From Oreohelix idahoensis (lineage: Eukaryota > Mollusca > Gastropoda > Stylommatophora > Oreohelicidae), in the NCBI GenBank assembly GCA_024509875.1, contig JAMPIV010000584.1:310001-374000 (forward strand): 64,000 nt of DNA, given 5' to 3'. The translations under genes and the position numbers were made by a program. Each line of letters opens with the position of its first letter. Positions within the stretch are counted from its first letter, which is position 1. The notes beneath the pieces were generated by a model. The model was not told where the DNA came from. It did not search any database and saw only the letters and a list, made by a program, of their open reading frames with translations. This document shows positions 26,801-38,885 of this stretch, one piece after another.

Positions 26801-28211
26801 TGTACAGGCAGTCATTTGTTCTCATCAACATGTGTGGGGTGGTATACGAATATATATATAACATCCTATAATCAATGACAATATTTCTACATAAATTCTT
26901 TATATCATTCTTCTCAGTTCTGTCTTTTCTCTCAGTTTTCTCTTTTCTGTTTTGCAAGTCTATTTCTTTTCTGTCTGTTTTCTCTTTTCTGTTTTCACAA
27001 TGACAGTCAGTTAATAAACCAAAAATTACCATAAAATGATAATAACCAGTTCTCTAAGTATTAGAAGTACTTCCTATACTTCTAATCTCCGGGGTGCAGA
27101 AAATCCTAATCAATATGGCTGCAAGAAATAGTTAAGTTCAGAAAACGACTAGGCAGAGTAGTAGCAATAAGGATAAGGACAGGGTACTGTAGGTTCGTAA
27201 CCAAGGATCTCCAGATTACAACAGGATTGTCATTTAAAAGGGATGGAGATGATTGGAAATGAAAAGATTCATAAGTCCAGAATGTCTTCTCACGATGGTG
27301 GACAGGAAAATAGTAAGTTAAGGGGGTAGTGAAGGGTGGAGTGAAAAAAAAATCCGCTAATAGTGGGGCAAAGGTTGAATATACAATCTCTTGAGGAAAA
27401 TGTCTAAAATTTTAACAGTACTATTTTACATCAGAATCTTTAACAAAATTTAACAAGATGGTTTAAGTCAAAAAATTTTGGTGTACACTGGAAAATAAAT
27501 AAACCTGTGGAGAAAAATAGCATAACACGCAATAATAATTTTGGGTATGAATTTGTAATAATGTGACTTATACATGCTGTTAACAGATGTCATAGTAGGA
27601 TCACTGTGATGGATAAAGGTGATAGGTATAGATGAGTTTAACATAACTGAGATCATAGGGAAAAGGAGATATTAGTAACAGATAAGAGAAGAACCACTAG
27701 TGCAAAGTGCCTGAGTGAATATGCACCAAGATGCATGTAAAAGGAATCACTGGGCTCTTGAAGTGCAAGGACAAGAAGTCGAGCTAAGGAAGTGTATAAG
27801 GTGATCATTTTCAAGGTACAGATCAATATTATAACAAAATCGGTGTGACACATGTGTTATGACTGGGGTTGTATAAGTTAACATTCTAAAATCATGTGTA
27901 CGAAGTGTGATTTGTAAATAGCAACACCTTAACTGTGTGTCTCTTTTATTTGCACAATCAATAAAATGCCTAATTATAATCATCTGTTGGCTGCTCTTGA
28001 GGTACTCTGGTCATCAATAGTAGCATGTCCGGGGAACAACTTGTTGGGTGCGGCTTTGACATCTTATTCTGGAACTAAGTCATCTATAATAGTTCAATGT
28101 ATAACCCCTTCTGAAAAGAGTATATGGAAAAGTTAATACGTGATTAACTGGAATAAGTGCACATTTGCGTTGACCGTGCTTGGATTTTGCAAGCATATAA
28201 ACACCTGGGTG
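23857..28211. other. Non-coding interior between LTR-like repeat and ORF3 remnant
   Basis: AT-rich sequence with short frames only. The first ~50 bp hold the motif shared with 7903-7949. Two loosely similar stretches occur at 25560-25800 and 26040-26200 ('catatgtcat', 'ccttgg.gggtat'). A pyrimidine-rich TCTTTTCTGTTTTC run lies near 26906-26998. This 4.4 kb is much longer than the 3' part of a normal gypsy element, so it probably includes insertions whose edges I could not locate. Confidence 0.4.
26480..26800. repeat. Degenerate ~100-bp tandem repeats
   Basis: The phrases 'gcataggcag', 'catatgcaaatagtg', 'gtggcggg' and 'caaatgctat' recur three or four times at roughly 70-120-bp spacing with heavy divergence. 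They have no coding potential. Confidence 0.5.
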
Positions 28212-28383
28212 TGTTTTACAAAAGTTTCGCAATTTCTTTGAGTTCCTTCACCATCTCTAACATTGCAATTTCCCGGCTGGATAGGCGCGCATCGTACTGT
28301 GTCGTGGTGGTTACAGTAGGTGACACGATAGCGTTAACTGTTCGTTGAGTAGGTATTTGGTTCGTTGGCGATTGCAATGTGGC

Positions 28384-28439
<56 letters not shown>

Positions 28440-28455
28440 GGGGGGGGGGGGGGGG

Positions 28456-28487
<32 letters not shown>

Positions 28488-28488
28488 T

Positions 28489-28521
<33 letters not shown>

Positions 28522-29003
28522 GTAGCTGGTAATTCTTCTTGATGCTGCCTAGAAGCGTGTCTACGTTTCATCTTGATCTTTCGTCTGACATGATTCTGCG
28601 GCAACTTTATGAATTTGGTGACAGGAGGCGATTCGTCTGACTCAGTGAAATACGGGCTTTTGGCAGTGGTACGGACTTGTAAATGCAGGGCGCTGTCCAT
28701 AGATTCAACACTACTGGCTGGGTCTGGCGAATCTATGTCCGTTTCTTACTGATATAAATACAACATTGTTTTGCCATCATGTTCGTTTGAGTCTGGTAAT
28801 ACTGCACCAGGGTTGAAACTCTGTTCCCTTATTTTCGGTTCAGTTTCATCTCGATTAAAATTACTTGTAGATGCTTCAGTAAATTGCTTCGGGATGGTTT
28901 CGTCAGGATCTATCTGTTCGGAAGGGAGAACTGATTTTCTGTATTGCATTAAGGGTCTGTTTTCACTGCTATTTCCTTCTGAACTGGGGGTTGTTGCCGT
29001 CAT
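28212..29003 (-). pseudogene. Third-ORF remnant downstream of gypsy integrase
   Basis: Minus-strand frames at 29003-28746 (Ser/Thr/Glu-rich N-terminus), 28700-28525 (basic KLPQNHVRRKIKMKRRH stretch) and ~28370-28212 appear to be pieces of one gene. The last piece is open for ~50 codons and ends QYDARLSSREI, a short amphipathic MLEMVKELKEIAKLL helix and a stop. A 135-bp poly(G) tract splits it, giving an artificial polyproline run and a frame change. It lies in the env/accessory position after the integrase. I see no signal peptide or membrane anchor, so I would not call it env. The C-terminal motif is shared with ~3870 on the plus strand. Function unknown. Confidence 0.45.
28386..28520 (+). 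repeat. Poly(G) tract, 135 bp with three interruptions
   Basis: G at every position except 28439 (A), 28458 (A) and 28488 (T). Such a run can fold into quadruplex or triplex DNA, and its exact length is prone to sequencing and assembly error. The polyproline and polyglycine frames over it are by-products. Confidence 0.95.
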
Positions 29004-29037
29004 TTTTGACGGCTCCAGAAGATGTAAATCTATTTAA

Positions 29038-30349
29038 TACTTTTGATAATCGAAGGTACAGAACTGTATGTTAACTCCCTGACACAGGTTGATTAGGGGT
29101 TACCTTCCCTGTGTTTATTCTTTGTGGTTGATCAGTCTTAAGACGAGGGGTTAACTGTTCTCAAATCTGTTCTGTCTACGCATGCGCTAGTTTTTAGCGC
29201 GAACCGAGCAGACTTCCGTCTGGGAGTGATGAGCTGGTTTTCTGCCGGACGAAGATGTCCGTTGTTTCTTCTCTGCATTATCTGGGGGAAAGATAGTCTT
29301 ATGATCTTAGTGATTCTCCCCAGAGTTATTCTGTTCGTCTGGAATGACGACAGGTGTTATTTGTGTATTTCTCAGAATTCTGTCCAAGGTAAAATAACTT
29401 AATTATTATGCAAAGTTTGCAGAACATTTAGTATGAACCTGTGAGTAGCGCTCACAGTTCTTGTGATCCAGAGTCCATTATGTGTGCTTGACGTAGCCAA
29501 TTAGGTCTATTCGTTGAAGTACTTTACAGAAGCACAATGAACGTATATTGATATGAAACCCGCAGGATGGCGGTATGTTTCAGCATGGAAGATATTACAT
29601 GCCTATGGAAAAAAATGTACAGTTGTTTATCAACCATTATAAGGCCCGTCATTACGGCCTATAACCTTGAGCAGAAGAAGAAGTACCTGGCAGGTGAAGC
29701 CAGATGAAGTCTTGACTTTATTTACAAGTTCACAGACTTCTATATTAAGCAACTATATTTGTTAAAGGACTACCTGACGCGTTCAGTCAGGGGCCCTGAG
29801 CTACAGTAGAAAAAGAATATGTTGTCAAGCCAGCGTTATTAGCATCATACCTACGAGCTATACAAAATTGATGATGTTTGATGTTCCTATTTATTACTAC
29901 ATATGAACAGTTGTTAAAGGACAGACCATTGTCGATAACGTTTTTATAGATTAGTGGTTCAAGCTTTATAATGCCAGATGTTTTGCCAGTCATTTCCAAT
30001 ATATATGATGTCCTTGATTCTCGTCTATTTGACTGTAACTGTTGATGTCACTTTGTCTCGTAAATAAATGGTTGAAAGTTCCAGCAGTTTCTACAATTAC
30101 TGACTACTGCATGTGAGTGAGTGGGTGCCTTGTTTATCTATCAGGAGCCTAAACGCATTCGTGTCTCTACACACCCACATCACTTGTCAACCACACAAAC
30201 TTCGAGTACCTCACATACAAGAAATGTCTGATGTTCGGATGTCAACCTGACACCCTGTTAGCGCCTCAACGCCTGGTGAGCTATTCATGCATAACAAAGC
30301 TGTTTGGCCCAGGTCGGACTGACTACAACAGTACACAGAAAAGATATTG
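29038..30349. other. No gene seen; possible LINE tail at ~29640-29685
   Basis: Non-coding. The stretch 'cgtcattacggcctataacc' followed by CAGAAGAAGAAG near 29645-29685 resembles the 3' end of LINEs with GAA-type tails such as those at ~40575 and ~62095. It is too short to classify. Confidence 0.4.
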
Positions 30350-31552
30350 TTACGTTCCTACATAACATAACGTAAATCCCACCTTAACAGGGGTGTGGAA
30401 TATATCAGCTGACGAGTGTTCGCTACGAGAGTATGTTTGCGTATGAATGAAGGCTGACCTAGTATTATCGTCATTTGATGTCCGCGGCATGATTTCTTCG
30501 TTCATTATACGCGAGTCTCTGTCTTGAAGCCGATGACGTAGTTCTGCTGGTGGAATGTCATCTTCACTTTCAGAAAAAAAATCTCGTTGTTGTCTTAATC
30601 GTTGTATTGCATCTGTGGGTGGTCTGGGTATGTGATCATACTGGTACAATTCAGAGTCTGTCGTTTCTGACTCTGACATTTCTGACGAATCTGTATTGGA
30701 GAGTTGATAATGTAAGGTAGCTTTTCTAACTGGTCTGGTGGATGTCGTCAGAGGCGTATCGGGACGATGGTTATCAATCTGAAGTTGTTTTGCATGCGCC
30801 TTTGTAGTGTGGTTTTTCTCTTCATTCCAAATAGTATAATTGATGGGGGTTGTCTGATCAATAATTTTGTACCCATCAATCCATCGGTCGTCAAACTTTG
30901 TGCTGCGGACATGTTTCTTGTAGTAGGCCTTGTCACCTACTTTGAACGTTTTTAGCTTGGCTGACCTATCATGCTGTTTCTGCTTCTTGTGAAATGCCTT
31001 CTTTGTATTCTGGTGCGCAATTTGGTGAACCTTATGTGTTTCTTTGAGGATTATTTCTATGGGGTCTTCTCCCATATATTTTCGCTGCGGACAGAGGAGG
31101 TTGTGTAAAGGAAAATTTGGTTCTCGTCCGTACATCATGTAAAATGGTGACATTCCTGTGGTATCATTTACATTCACACGTATGGCTTCAAGGGCTTGGT
31201 TGATATACAGGTCCCAGTATTGGTGGTTACCTTTGATGTATTTGCTGATAATATCATGGAGAGTGGCATGCATTATTTTGTTTCTGCCATTTGCATTTGG
31301 GTTATAATAGCTAGTGGTGGTATGCTCAATGTTCAGTTTGTGTAGGGTAGCCTTAAATGGATTTCCAGTAAACTGTTTACCATTGTCCGAAATAATTCGT
31401 TTTGGACAGCTATGCCTGGGAAGAAATTCCAGTAGAAGAATTTGTGTGATAGACTGTGACGTGGCATCGCTGAGTGGGTAACTTTCTGGCCAGACAGAAT
31501 ATTGGTCCACTATATGCAGGAGGTACTTGTTGCCTGATTGGGTGAGTGGCTA
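30350..31552 (-). pseudogene. Ty3/gypsy integrase, catalytically dead
   Basis: Integrase inserts the element cDNA into the host genome. The minus-strand frame holds the core domain. The first catalytic Asp is in IVDQYSVWPES and the second in IISDNGKQFTG. The expected Glu is replaced: where relatives read NGQVERFN, this copy has NGRNKIMH, with Lys at the catalytic position. The C-terminal FKVGDKAYYKK and DRWIDGYKIID segments follow, then a ~120-residue acidic tail. An in-frame TAG at 31550-31552 separates it from the upstream RNase H frame. It lies downstream of RT-RNase H, the ordinary Ty3/gypsy order. Confidence 0.9.
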
Positions 31553-33004
31553 GGGACCAGATATGTCTATGCTTACTGTTTGCATGGGAAAATGGGAGGG
31601 TTGCATTTCTTGAAGTGGTATTGAGTTGGGTTTCATGTTTCGTAACTTGAAAGTTTTACAGGTGGCTACATATTCGGTAATGTCTTTATACATGCTCTGC
31701 CAATGATACTTTCTCCTTATCACATCAATCGTTTTGTCTCTTCCCATGTGACCATTGTTATCGTGGAACTGTAGCAATACTTTGGGGACGATATGTGCCG
31801 GAATAACTTTTCTCAGCAGGCCATCTTGTTTGTGATCTATGTAATATAGGGTGCCATCTTTTGGGTTTACAGTAAAATCTTTACTTTTCGTTGGATTTTC
31901 GTTGACGTACTTGAGCAATTTGACTATTTCAGCATATTTAGTTTGTTCCACCTGAATATCAAATATATCTTGACTTTCATCTTCTATTTGGGTTGTTCGA
32001 CCTGAGGTACTTCCTGGTTCCTGTGAAGTGACTGCATTTATTTCCTTGGCGTTGTCGTCTATTTCTGTTGATGTGCTATCATTTTTTTTCTTGTTTATTT
32101 TCGTATCTGGTTCATCATCATATAGAACCCTAGATAGGAGGTCTGCACAAGTGTTTAATGTACCTGGAATATACTCAATAGTGGTGTCGTAGGACTGTCG
32201 ATTCATGGACCACGTCTGTAGTTTCTTAGGCTGTTCTTGTGTTTTTGTAAGCCAGTTAACCAGGGGTTGGTGATCTGTGCGAATGATGAGTTTGGTTCCA
32301 CGTACATAAAAATCAAACTTTTGGACTGCGTAATGTATCGCATATGCTTCTTTTTCAGTGGTGGTCCACCGTTTCTGTGATTTTGACAACGCATGTGATA
32401 GGAACGCAATAGGTTTTTCATTGGGGATATTTGGTAGGATGGGCGTCTCGTCTTCTAATACTGGTTGTGCTAAACAAGCACCGATTGCGTTGTCTGAAGC
32501 ATCGGTGTATAGTATCATGGGTTGGGAAATATCCGGATGTCCAAGAAATGGGATGGTGGTTAGGGCATTTTTGAGATATTCAAATGACTTCTGGCACTCT
32601 TCCGTCCATCTAAACCTTGCATATTTGCGTGTGAGGGCAATTAAGGGCTCAGCTGCTCTCGAGAAGTTGACTATGTGGCGTCTATAGTATCCTACACAAC
32701 CCACAAAGGATCTTATTTGTCTGACTGTCTTAGGGCTGGGCATTTCTTTTATGTCTTTTACTTTATCTTCGTCTGATCTTATACCATCTCGATTTATGAC
32801 GAAACCTAAATATTTAGTTTCTGTTTTCAAAAATTCGCATTTCGCCAGCTTCAACTTTATCTGATGATGTCTAAGCCCGTTGAAAACCGTCTCTACTTTA
32901 AGGAGGTGGTCCTCTATGGTGCCTGCCGTGTGTATTAGGATATTATCAATATATGCCAACGCAAATGGTTGTAATCCTTTTAACACCTCATCCATTAGTG
33001 ACAT
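31553..33004 (-). pseudogene. Ty3/gypsy RT palm, RNase H and integrase zinc domain
   Basis: This minus-strand frame continues the polymerase. The active-site box reads LAYIDNILIHT, so the second of the two catalytic aspartates (normally YIDD) is Asn and the enzyme should be inactive. It continues through FLGFVINRDGI and VGYYRRHIVNF into RNase H (LYTDASDNAIGACL; TTTEKEAYAIHYAV; IIRTDHQPLVNWL). The integrase HHCC region (HDNNGHMGRDKTIDVIRRKY, then ATCKTF, where one Cys of the CxxC pair is lost) and the start of the integrase core (SIDISGP) follow. It is one base out of frame with the RT fingers at 33000-34235. Confidence 0.9.
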
Positions 33005-34235
33005 ATATGTCGCGGGGGCTCCCTTTTAGGCCAAAAGGCAAAACGTTCCATGAGAAACTGCCAACATGGGTACAAAATGTGGATTTCTGTTTTGCCTCAG
33101 GTGTCATTGGGATACACCGAAAACCTGACCTTGCATCAAGTGTGGTGAAGTAGGTGGATTTTCCCAATGTCGCTAGTAGATCATCTATTCTAGGTAAGGG
33201 GTAAGAGATGACTTTTGTGATTTTGTTTAGGGCACGGTAGTCACAATAAAAGCGACTGGAACCATCTTTCTTTGATACTATTACTATGGGGGAGGACCAT
33301 TGGGTTCTGGATCTTTCAATAATTCCAGCCTGTAACATCTCATTTGTGGATCTTTCAACGAGTTCTCTGTTCTTCAATGGTGTATGATACGATTTCAAAT
33401 GTACTGGCTCTTCCGTTGTTGTTTGGATGTCCATCGTTACAGTATTTGTTCTGCCCGATTCCATGTAGTTTAATGCAAACACATCTTGGTGCTTTACGAC
33501 AAATGCCTGTAACCGTGTCTTATTGCTATCTGTCGTATTTAGGGTGTCAAGTAGTTGAGATATTCTCTCCCTATACTTGTCATTCGCCGTGTCATTTACA
33601 TTTTGCTTTGTGCTCTCTTTTTCTCTTCTGCAGTACTGGGGAACGTTTCTGATGTTTTGTGACAATTTCTGCTCCTTGTTTTGAGTATTTATTGGCGCAT
33701 TTCTTGTTGGGGTGTTGGGCTGTATTCTGTCTGAGTATGAGTAAGACGTGGACTGAATTGGGTACTGTCTTCGTTGCCATCCGTTGCGTAAATTCTCATG
33801 GGTTACTGCATTAATTGTGTGCATATTCCTTTTATTTTGACTGGTATAGTCATGGTTGTGCCATTTCTTCTGGTTTGTGACCTTGTAACTGCGCCTATCC
33901 GCGTACGTTACCTTATCACTTTCTCTCGTGATGTATGGTTGCCTTCTCCTTGTAGGTGAAGAGCGCTCATTCTTTCTAGTCATACTCTTATTACTGTAAT
34001 ATCCTTTTGTGGTGGAGTCATTTAAAAATTCTTCCTTCTCTGCGGGGTATTCATTTGGTCTCTGAACTGCATAATATCCACCTGTTTCTGGATTATACAT
34101 ATATTCCTGTTGGGCAGTGGGGCAGGTATCTACGTCCTGTAGTTTAGGATATCCTCTGTTTCTTTGTCTCTCTCGGACAGACGGCACTTCGTGTATTTTC
34201 TTTGTATACTGGGACGGGAAAACGAGTGGTTGCAA
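32988..34235 (-). pseudogene. Ty3/gypsy linker and RT fingers/palm start
   Basis: About 200 residues of charged, unstructured linker precede the RT. RT blocks visible are VKHQDVFALNYMESG, HTPLKNRELVE, SSPIVIVSKKDGSSRFYCDY, LPRIDDLLATLGKSTYFTT and LDARSGFRCIPM, then WNVLPFGLKGSP at the frame break near 33005. In LDARSGFRCIP the usual Tyr-Trp after Gly is changed. The frame also breaks against the protease C-terminus near 34140-34230. Confidence 0.85.
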
Positions 34236-34970
34236 TCTTGACCAAACAGTAACATTTCTCTTTCCTCTTTTCTTATGTACGGGCGACCTCGTTTCTCCAT
34301 CATCTGACGTTTAAGGGTGGGAGGTCGTGGTGCATAATCTCCATGAATGTTCTTCCTCATTGTTTGGTGATTTACCCAATTTCTGTATGGTTTATCATTC
34401 CAATTTTTGTCTGTACAGAAATGGTCACTGTTCTTTTTCTGCATGCCTTGGTTAGTGTTACAGTTAGTACGTACAGGAGATCTGGGAAGGGTGGGTGAGG
34501 CAAACTGGGCAGAATTGTTATCAGCTTCAAACTGTCTGAAGGACGATGTATCCACTTGTACTACTATTGTCCCCCTATTTATTGTAGTGGTTTTACCAGA
34601 AGTATTTAGGATCATTGTAGGGAAATCTCTAGATGCAGAAACCTCAGCAATTCCTTCTGTGATTAATAATAATGGGTCTTCATTAATACCTTCCTCCGCT
34701 AGGGGCTGGACTTGTATCGTCTGACCTGGTGTGATGTAAGAAGAGTTCTTTACCCGTACCTTTGCTATGAGTAGTGAGTTTGGGGCTATCGTGACGGGAG
34801 TGGTGAGTCGCACCAGTGAAGCTATATGTATGTCGTCCTGGAGATCAATATACTCGTTTTTTACTCTAATTTTCTGTAGGTCATAATATATCCGTACCTG
34901 GTGTTTGGTGAAAAAATCTCTCCCCAAAATAAGGTTTCTGGACATTCCTTTGGTGATAATAAATGGGTGT
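34130..34970 (-). pseudogene. Ty3/gypsy protease C-terminal part and linker
   Basis: On the minus strand the frame enters from the solo LTR at 34970 with HPFIITKGMS, then RNLILGRDFFTKHQVRI. This is the conserved hydrophobic-G(R)D end of a retropepsin-like aspartic protease, followed by a ~230-residue linker. The N-terminal half of the same protease, with the catalytic DTG, lies at 37412-37614 on the other side of the insertion. Confidence 0.85.
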
Positions 34971-37406
34971 TGTGGTGGGTTTAGATGTTAAAAGGTTAAG
35001 TATTAATTGTCTACAGATGTGAGGTCAGCTATGCAAGTCCCTGAGTCTAATTGTTGATGAAGTTGTTCTCAGGGTACCTGTCTGCTACCACCCTACGACC
35101 TCAATCTGCTATATATTTTGAGCCTAATTATATGTTATGGTGTCTGGATGTTATCTGGCTAGGTGTCTAAGGTAATATGCAATGTAATGTTAATAAAATG
35201 ACAACAACTACACCTATAACTTAATGAACAAGTAAGTAAACAAGTCACTGGGTAAATTTTGAATGATAATATTTTTTACAGTTTATTTTCCTGTATCTCA
35301 ATTGCTGGGATACAGGACTGTTTAAACTCAAAATATAAGGCAATTTATTTACAGCAAAGTAATTTAAAACAATAACTGTGTATGTTAATATTAATCTAAA
35401 TTGTTTCGGACTAGAAATGTTCTGATGAAGCCATAACTCCTATGAAGGGACACGCTTCTGAGGAACGACTTGTATCATCATGTCAAGAATACTGATTGAT
35501 ATAATAATGATGGAGAGTATGGTTAAATGAACTAACACACGCCCGTGGACAATTTGGCTTAACTTTATTTCCTGGAACCCTGTGATGTCCTTCTCACAAC
35601 CACCTTCTTCACGACTGCAACGTCTGAACACTGCTTCAGAACTCTTTGGATTTAAGGCAAACAGGTAATTTTTGTCTCGAGCTTGCAGCTTCAGGAATAC
35701 GTATATTTTGGTATGTGGCTCACTGATTGTTTCACGATGGAACCCTGAAATCAGAGGATTAAGGCCTCCTCAGAACATCATACACCTATCTCCATCTCTA
35801 AATAATTAAACATTATCAACAGTTTCAAGATCAGTGGAGTTGCTAAATAAATAGCTATCGTTCCTATCTGATTTGGTGCCCTATTCATCATCAGGTAATC
35901 TTCAAACATCCGTTTGATACATTCCTTGTCATAGAAGAAATTATAGTTAGTTATATAAAGTCATGTGCAAACACTGTGACTTGCTGAAGACGGCCAGTGG
36001 TTTTCTGGCCTACCAATTATAATAATGTCATATTTTATTTCCAACTATGTCTTTTCATTCTCTCCCGAAGTTTAAGTAAGCCTGTCTGGCTTTTAAAAGA
36101 AATGGTATTCTTCCCTAATATCACTTGTGGCATAACACCAAGTGTTTAGTTTGGCGCCTTTTTGGTGGTGCCTCTACCCATCAATAATGCATACACATTC
36201 AATAATACAGATACATATCAATAACAAGGTTTATATAAATGTTTATCTTACAGCATCAATGAAATAATACACAATTTGTAGGTTAACCGGCGATTAATGG
36301 TCACATTCAGATCACCACTGATTCAGAACAGCGAAGGCACTGGTCATGTATTCCTTGCATCTGATGCTAACACTACTTGTGAGATTTTAATTTTCGAATG
36401 GCAACTAATGCTGGTTTCAAATCGTTTTTATCACTCCTCTTAGTCTATTCTACCACAGCCAATCGAATTATGTTATGCCCACTAGCCTCTTTTTTTTCAA
36501 AAAATAAATTACAGTTTCAAAAATGTAACGTCTTCCCTTTCCCAAGACTGGCAAAGTTGAGTGAGGACATCAATGCGTCTGTCTCTCTGTCTTTTCTTTA
36601 CAATATTTCTGTTATCATCTAAGCGTTTTTACTGTAAGATATTATAACATTATGGGTAGTATTGTCTTCTAATAAACAAATATTATCATTTTATTTGTCA
36701 AATGTCCTTGCTTTTATTTTATTATTCATCGAGGTTTCTTGGGCCACCCTTTCTCAATTTCAGTATCACACTGCATAAGCTATCTTTTCAAATATGCCTC
36801 CATGCAAATCCCCCACTTACATTTCTCTCTCTTGCTTGTACGCGTTTTACCTAACGCAAAACGGTTTCGTTAGATTTAAATTGTCACTACGGGTGGGAGA
36901 CAAAGCGGTGGGGTTTCCTCTCATTCAATAGCAGATACTTTTTGGGAAAAAAATATGCCATAGCAACAACGTAACTAACGCCAAGTAGTTTTATTCAAAC
37001 TCCCAACCATTCATTCCCGTATAGTGTTAGACTAAGCAAGTCTGTGACGTCAGCTGTCGCCTGTCGATCTAGTTCGAGATTCAAAAACCAACGCTTGTCA
37101 AGGTTGCATTTTTCCGTCTCTCATTTCACTCCTCCGTTTCTTTATTCTATCACTCCGTTTGAAACTAACTATGCATTTCGGTCTGTCAAAAGGCTTTTAT
37201 TTTAGTGGAAATTGGTATTGCGGAGAGAGGAAAAGCTAACAGTTTTGTGTATCGTTTACTATGGCGTTACTGCTTGTTAGAATCAACACGACTGCGGGCG
37301 ATGGTGACGATGTTGAACACAACTCCCTATTTTATCTCTATAGTATTTGAATTTATAAGCAGTAATATTTTATCTATTTGATCGGGGTATCAGGGATCTT
37401 ACGACA
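34971..37406. mobile_element. Solo LTR, 2436 bp, inserted in the gypsy protease
   Basis: The segment starts TGTGGTGGG and ends ACGACA, with GGTGT on both sides (34966-34970 and 37407-37411). Removing it and one GGTGT rejoins the two halves of the protease at a single codon position, which supports the boundaries. It shares the termini and several internal blocks with the solo LTR at 4444-6920. It has no coding capacity. Confidence 0.85.
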
Positions 37407-37411
37407 GGTGT

Positions 37412-37760
37412 TCAAATGTTGTATTTCCTAATGAGAATTTTACCCATGCTGTACCTATTGATTTCAATTGTTGTCCAGTAACTGAAGCTAAATATGTTTG
37501 AGAATGTTGAAATTTTACTACCTTTTGAATCTTTCTGAACAATTGGTATCTGATGAGGCTGATTGATGCTCCTGTATCTACCAGTGCCCTATACTGCTGA
37601 CCTTGAATAGACATAAGGCATGAACTTGGGTCTGCATGTATTCTGACCTCAGTGTGTAAAATTTTTTCATGGTGTCTTTGGGGCGGGCATACATATTCAC
37701 ATCTGTTTAATTCTGTTTCTTGTACGTAAGACCTATTTCTACGATTATAACCACCACTAT
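37412..37760 (-). pseudogene. Ty3/gypsy protease N-terminal half
   Basis: The frame reads through YRALVDTGASISLIRYQLF, the retropepsin active site with intact DTG, then TYLASVTGQQLKSIGTAWV, and is cut off at FEH by the solo LTR. Upstream sequence joins the gag zinc-knuckle region through a frame change. Confidence 0.85.
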
Positions 37761-38839
37761 CGGTCTTTCTTAGTGAGTGGCCCGTCCGTTTCCCTGACGC
37801 ATGAGGGATTGTGGTGTGCCTCTGGTGTTCTGGGGCTTTGTGGGGTGACGTCGGGGTGGTGCGGGTCTCTGTGGTTGATAATTTCCCTCACCTCTGAATG
37901 GCCCATTGTTGTAATTTTCCCTGTATGTCCTATATCCATGGCCCATTCTTCCACATGTAAAACATCCAGTTTGGTGTATAGTATTTACCACATCTGGCCT
38001 CTGTGTGGGGGGTCTGTGAGTGCGGGGTCTGTCATTATATATTCCTGGGCGAGTTCATTGTCTTCTGGCATGGTCAACCTCCATGGGTTCATGTTCTGTG
38101 GACTCTCTGTGTTCTAACCTAGGCTCTCTGCCGATACGCTGGTGAAATCGTCTGCGTACGTTCTCTTCCCTGACAGCCGCCTGTATAGTTTCTGCAATAG
38201 TCTTAGTGTCCTTCCTGATAAGGTGCAATTTCAGGTGGTCTGCTGTGAGTCCATCAATGAAGATGCCCAGTAATTGTCTCTCTATTTCAGGGGTGTCTGT
38301 CAGCCCTCCACAGAACGCTTCTTCTGCCATGTTTAAAAGCCGGTCCCCATAGAACTGGACTGACTCATCTCGTTCCTGCTTCATCCTCCTAAGGACCGAC
38401 CAAGCATGCATTTCATCTATAATGTCCCCGTATCGTTGGATAAGTTCTTTCTTAAGGGACGCATAAGTCTCGGTAGGTTATAATTGTGCCCTCCTTCGCA
38501 GAAAATATGTTACCAAGTGGTCTGAACTCAAAAAAGCTATTCGTTTCTTATCTGTATCATTCGTTACTTCCATGATAGATGCAAATTTATCAATATCTGA
38601 TAACCACCTCCGGAACTTCTTTTGATCCCCATTAAAATGCTGAATTATTGACCTGATCTGTGTAAATTTGGCATAATGATCGACATTCTGCAAGGTTTCT
38701 GTGATACGTTGCAATGCCATCATGGTAGGTCCATCTATAGTTTGTGAAACTGCAATGGTTGCGCCTGTGCATACTGGGGTTGTGGTGGTTGTTGCTGCTC
38801 TACATTCAAATGCTGCAAATTTAACGTTAATTGATCCAT
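37761..38839 (-). pseudogene. Ty3/gypsy gag, fragmented
   Basis: Gag forms the particle that packages element RNA. From a minus-strand ATG at 38839 a Gln/Pro-rich leader of ~34 codons runs to a stop. The frame then resumes at 38723-38478 (capsid-like FNGDQKKFRRWLSDIDKFA and VTYFLRRRAQL) and 38411-38055 (MKQERDESVQFYGDRLLNMAEEA; FIDGLTADHLKLHL; ETIQAAVREENVRRR). A single CCHC knuckle at ~37960 reads CFTCGRMGHGYRTY, with Tyr in place of the last Cys. At least two frame breaks are present. The start is only ~50-70 bp from the LTR-like repeat at 38886, an unusually short leader. Confidence 0.85.
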
Positions 38840-38885
38840 TTCTATTGTATAGTGGCTTCCTTACTCTTACCCTGAAGGACTGGTC

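Noticed and set aside
28345..28700. Polyproline / polyglycine proteins
   Set aside because: Translation of the poly(G) tract, not a gene.
28212..29003. Envelope gene of an endogenous retrovirus
   Set aside because: Right position, but no signal peptide, furin-like site, fusion peptide or membrane anchor is visible.
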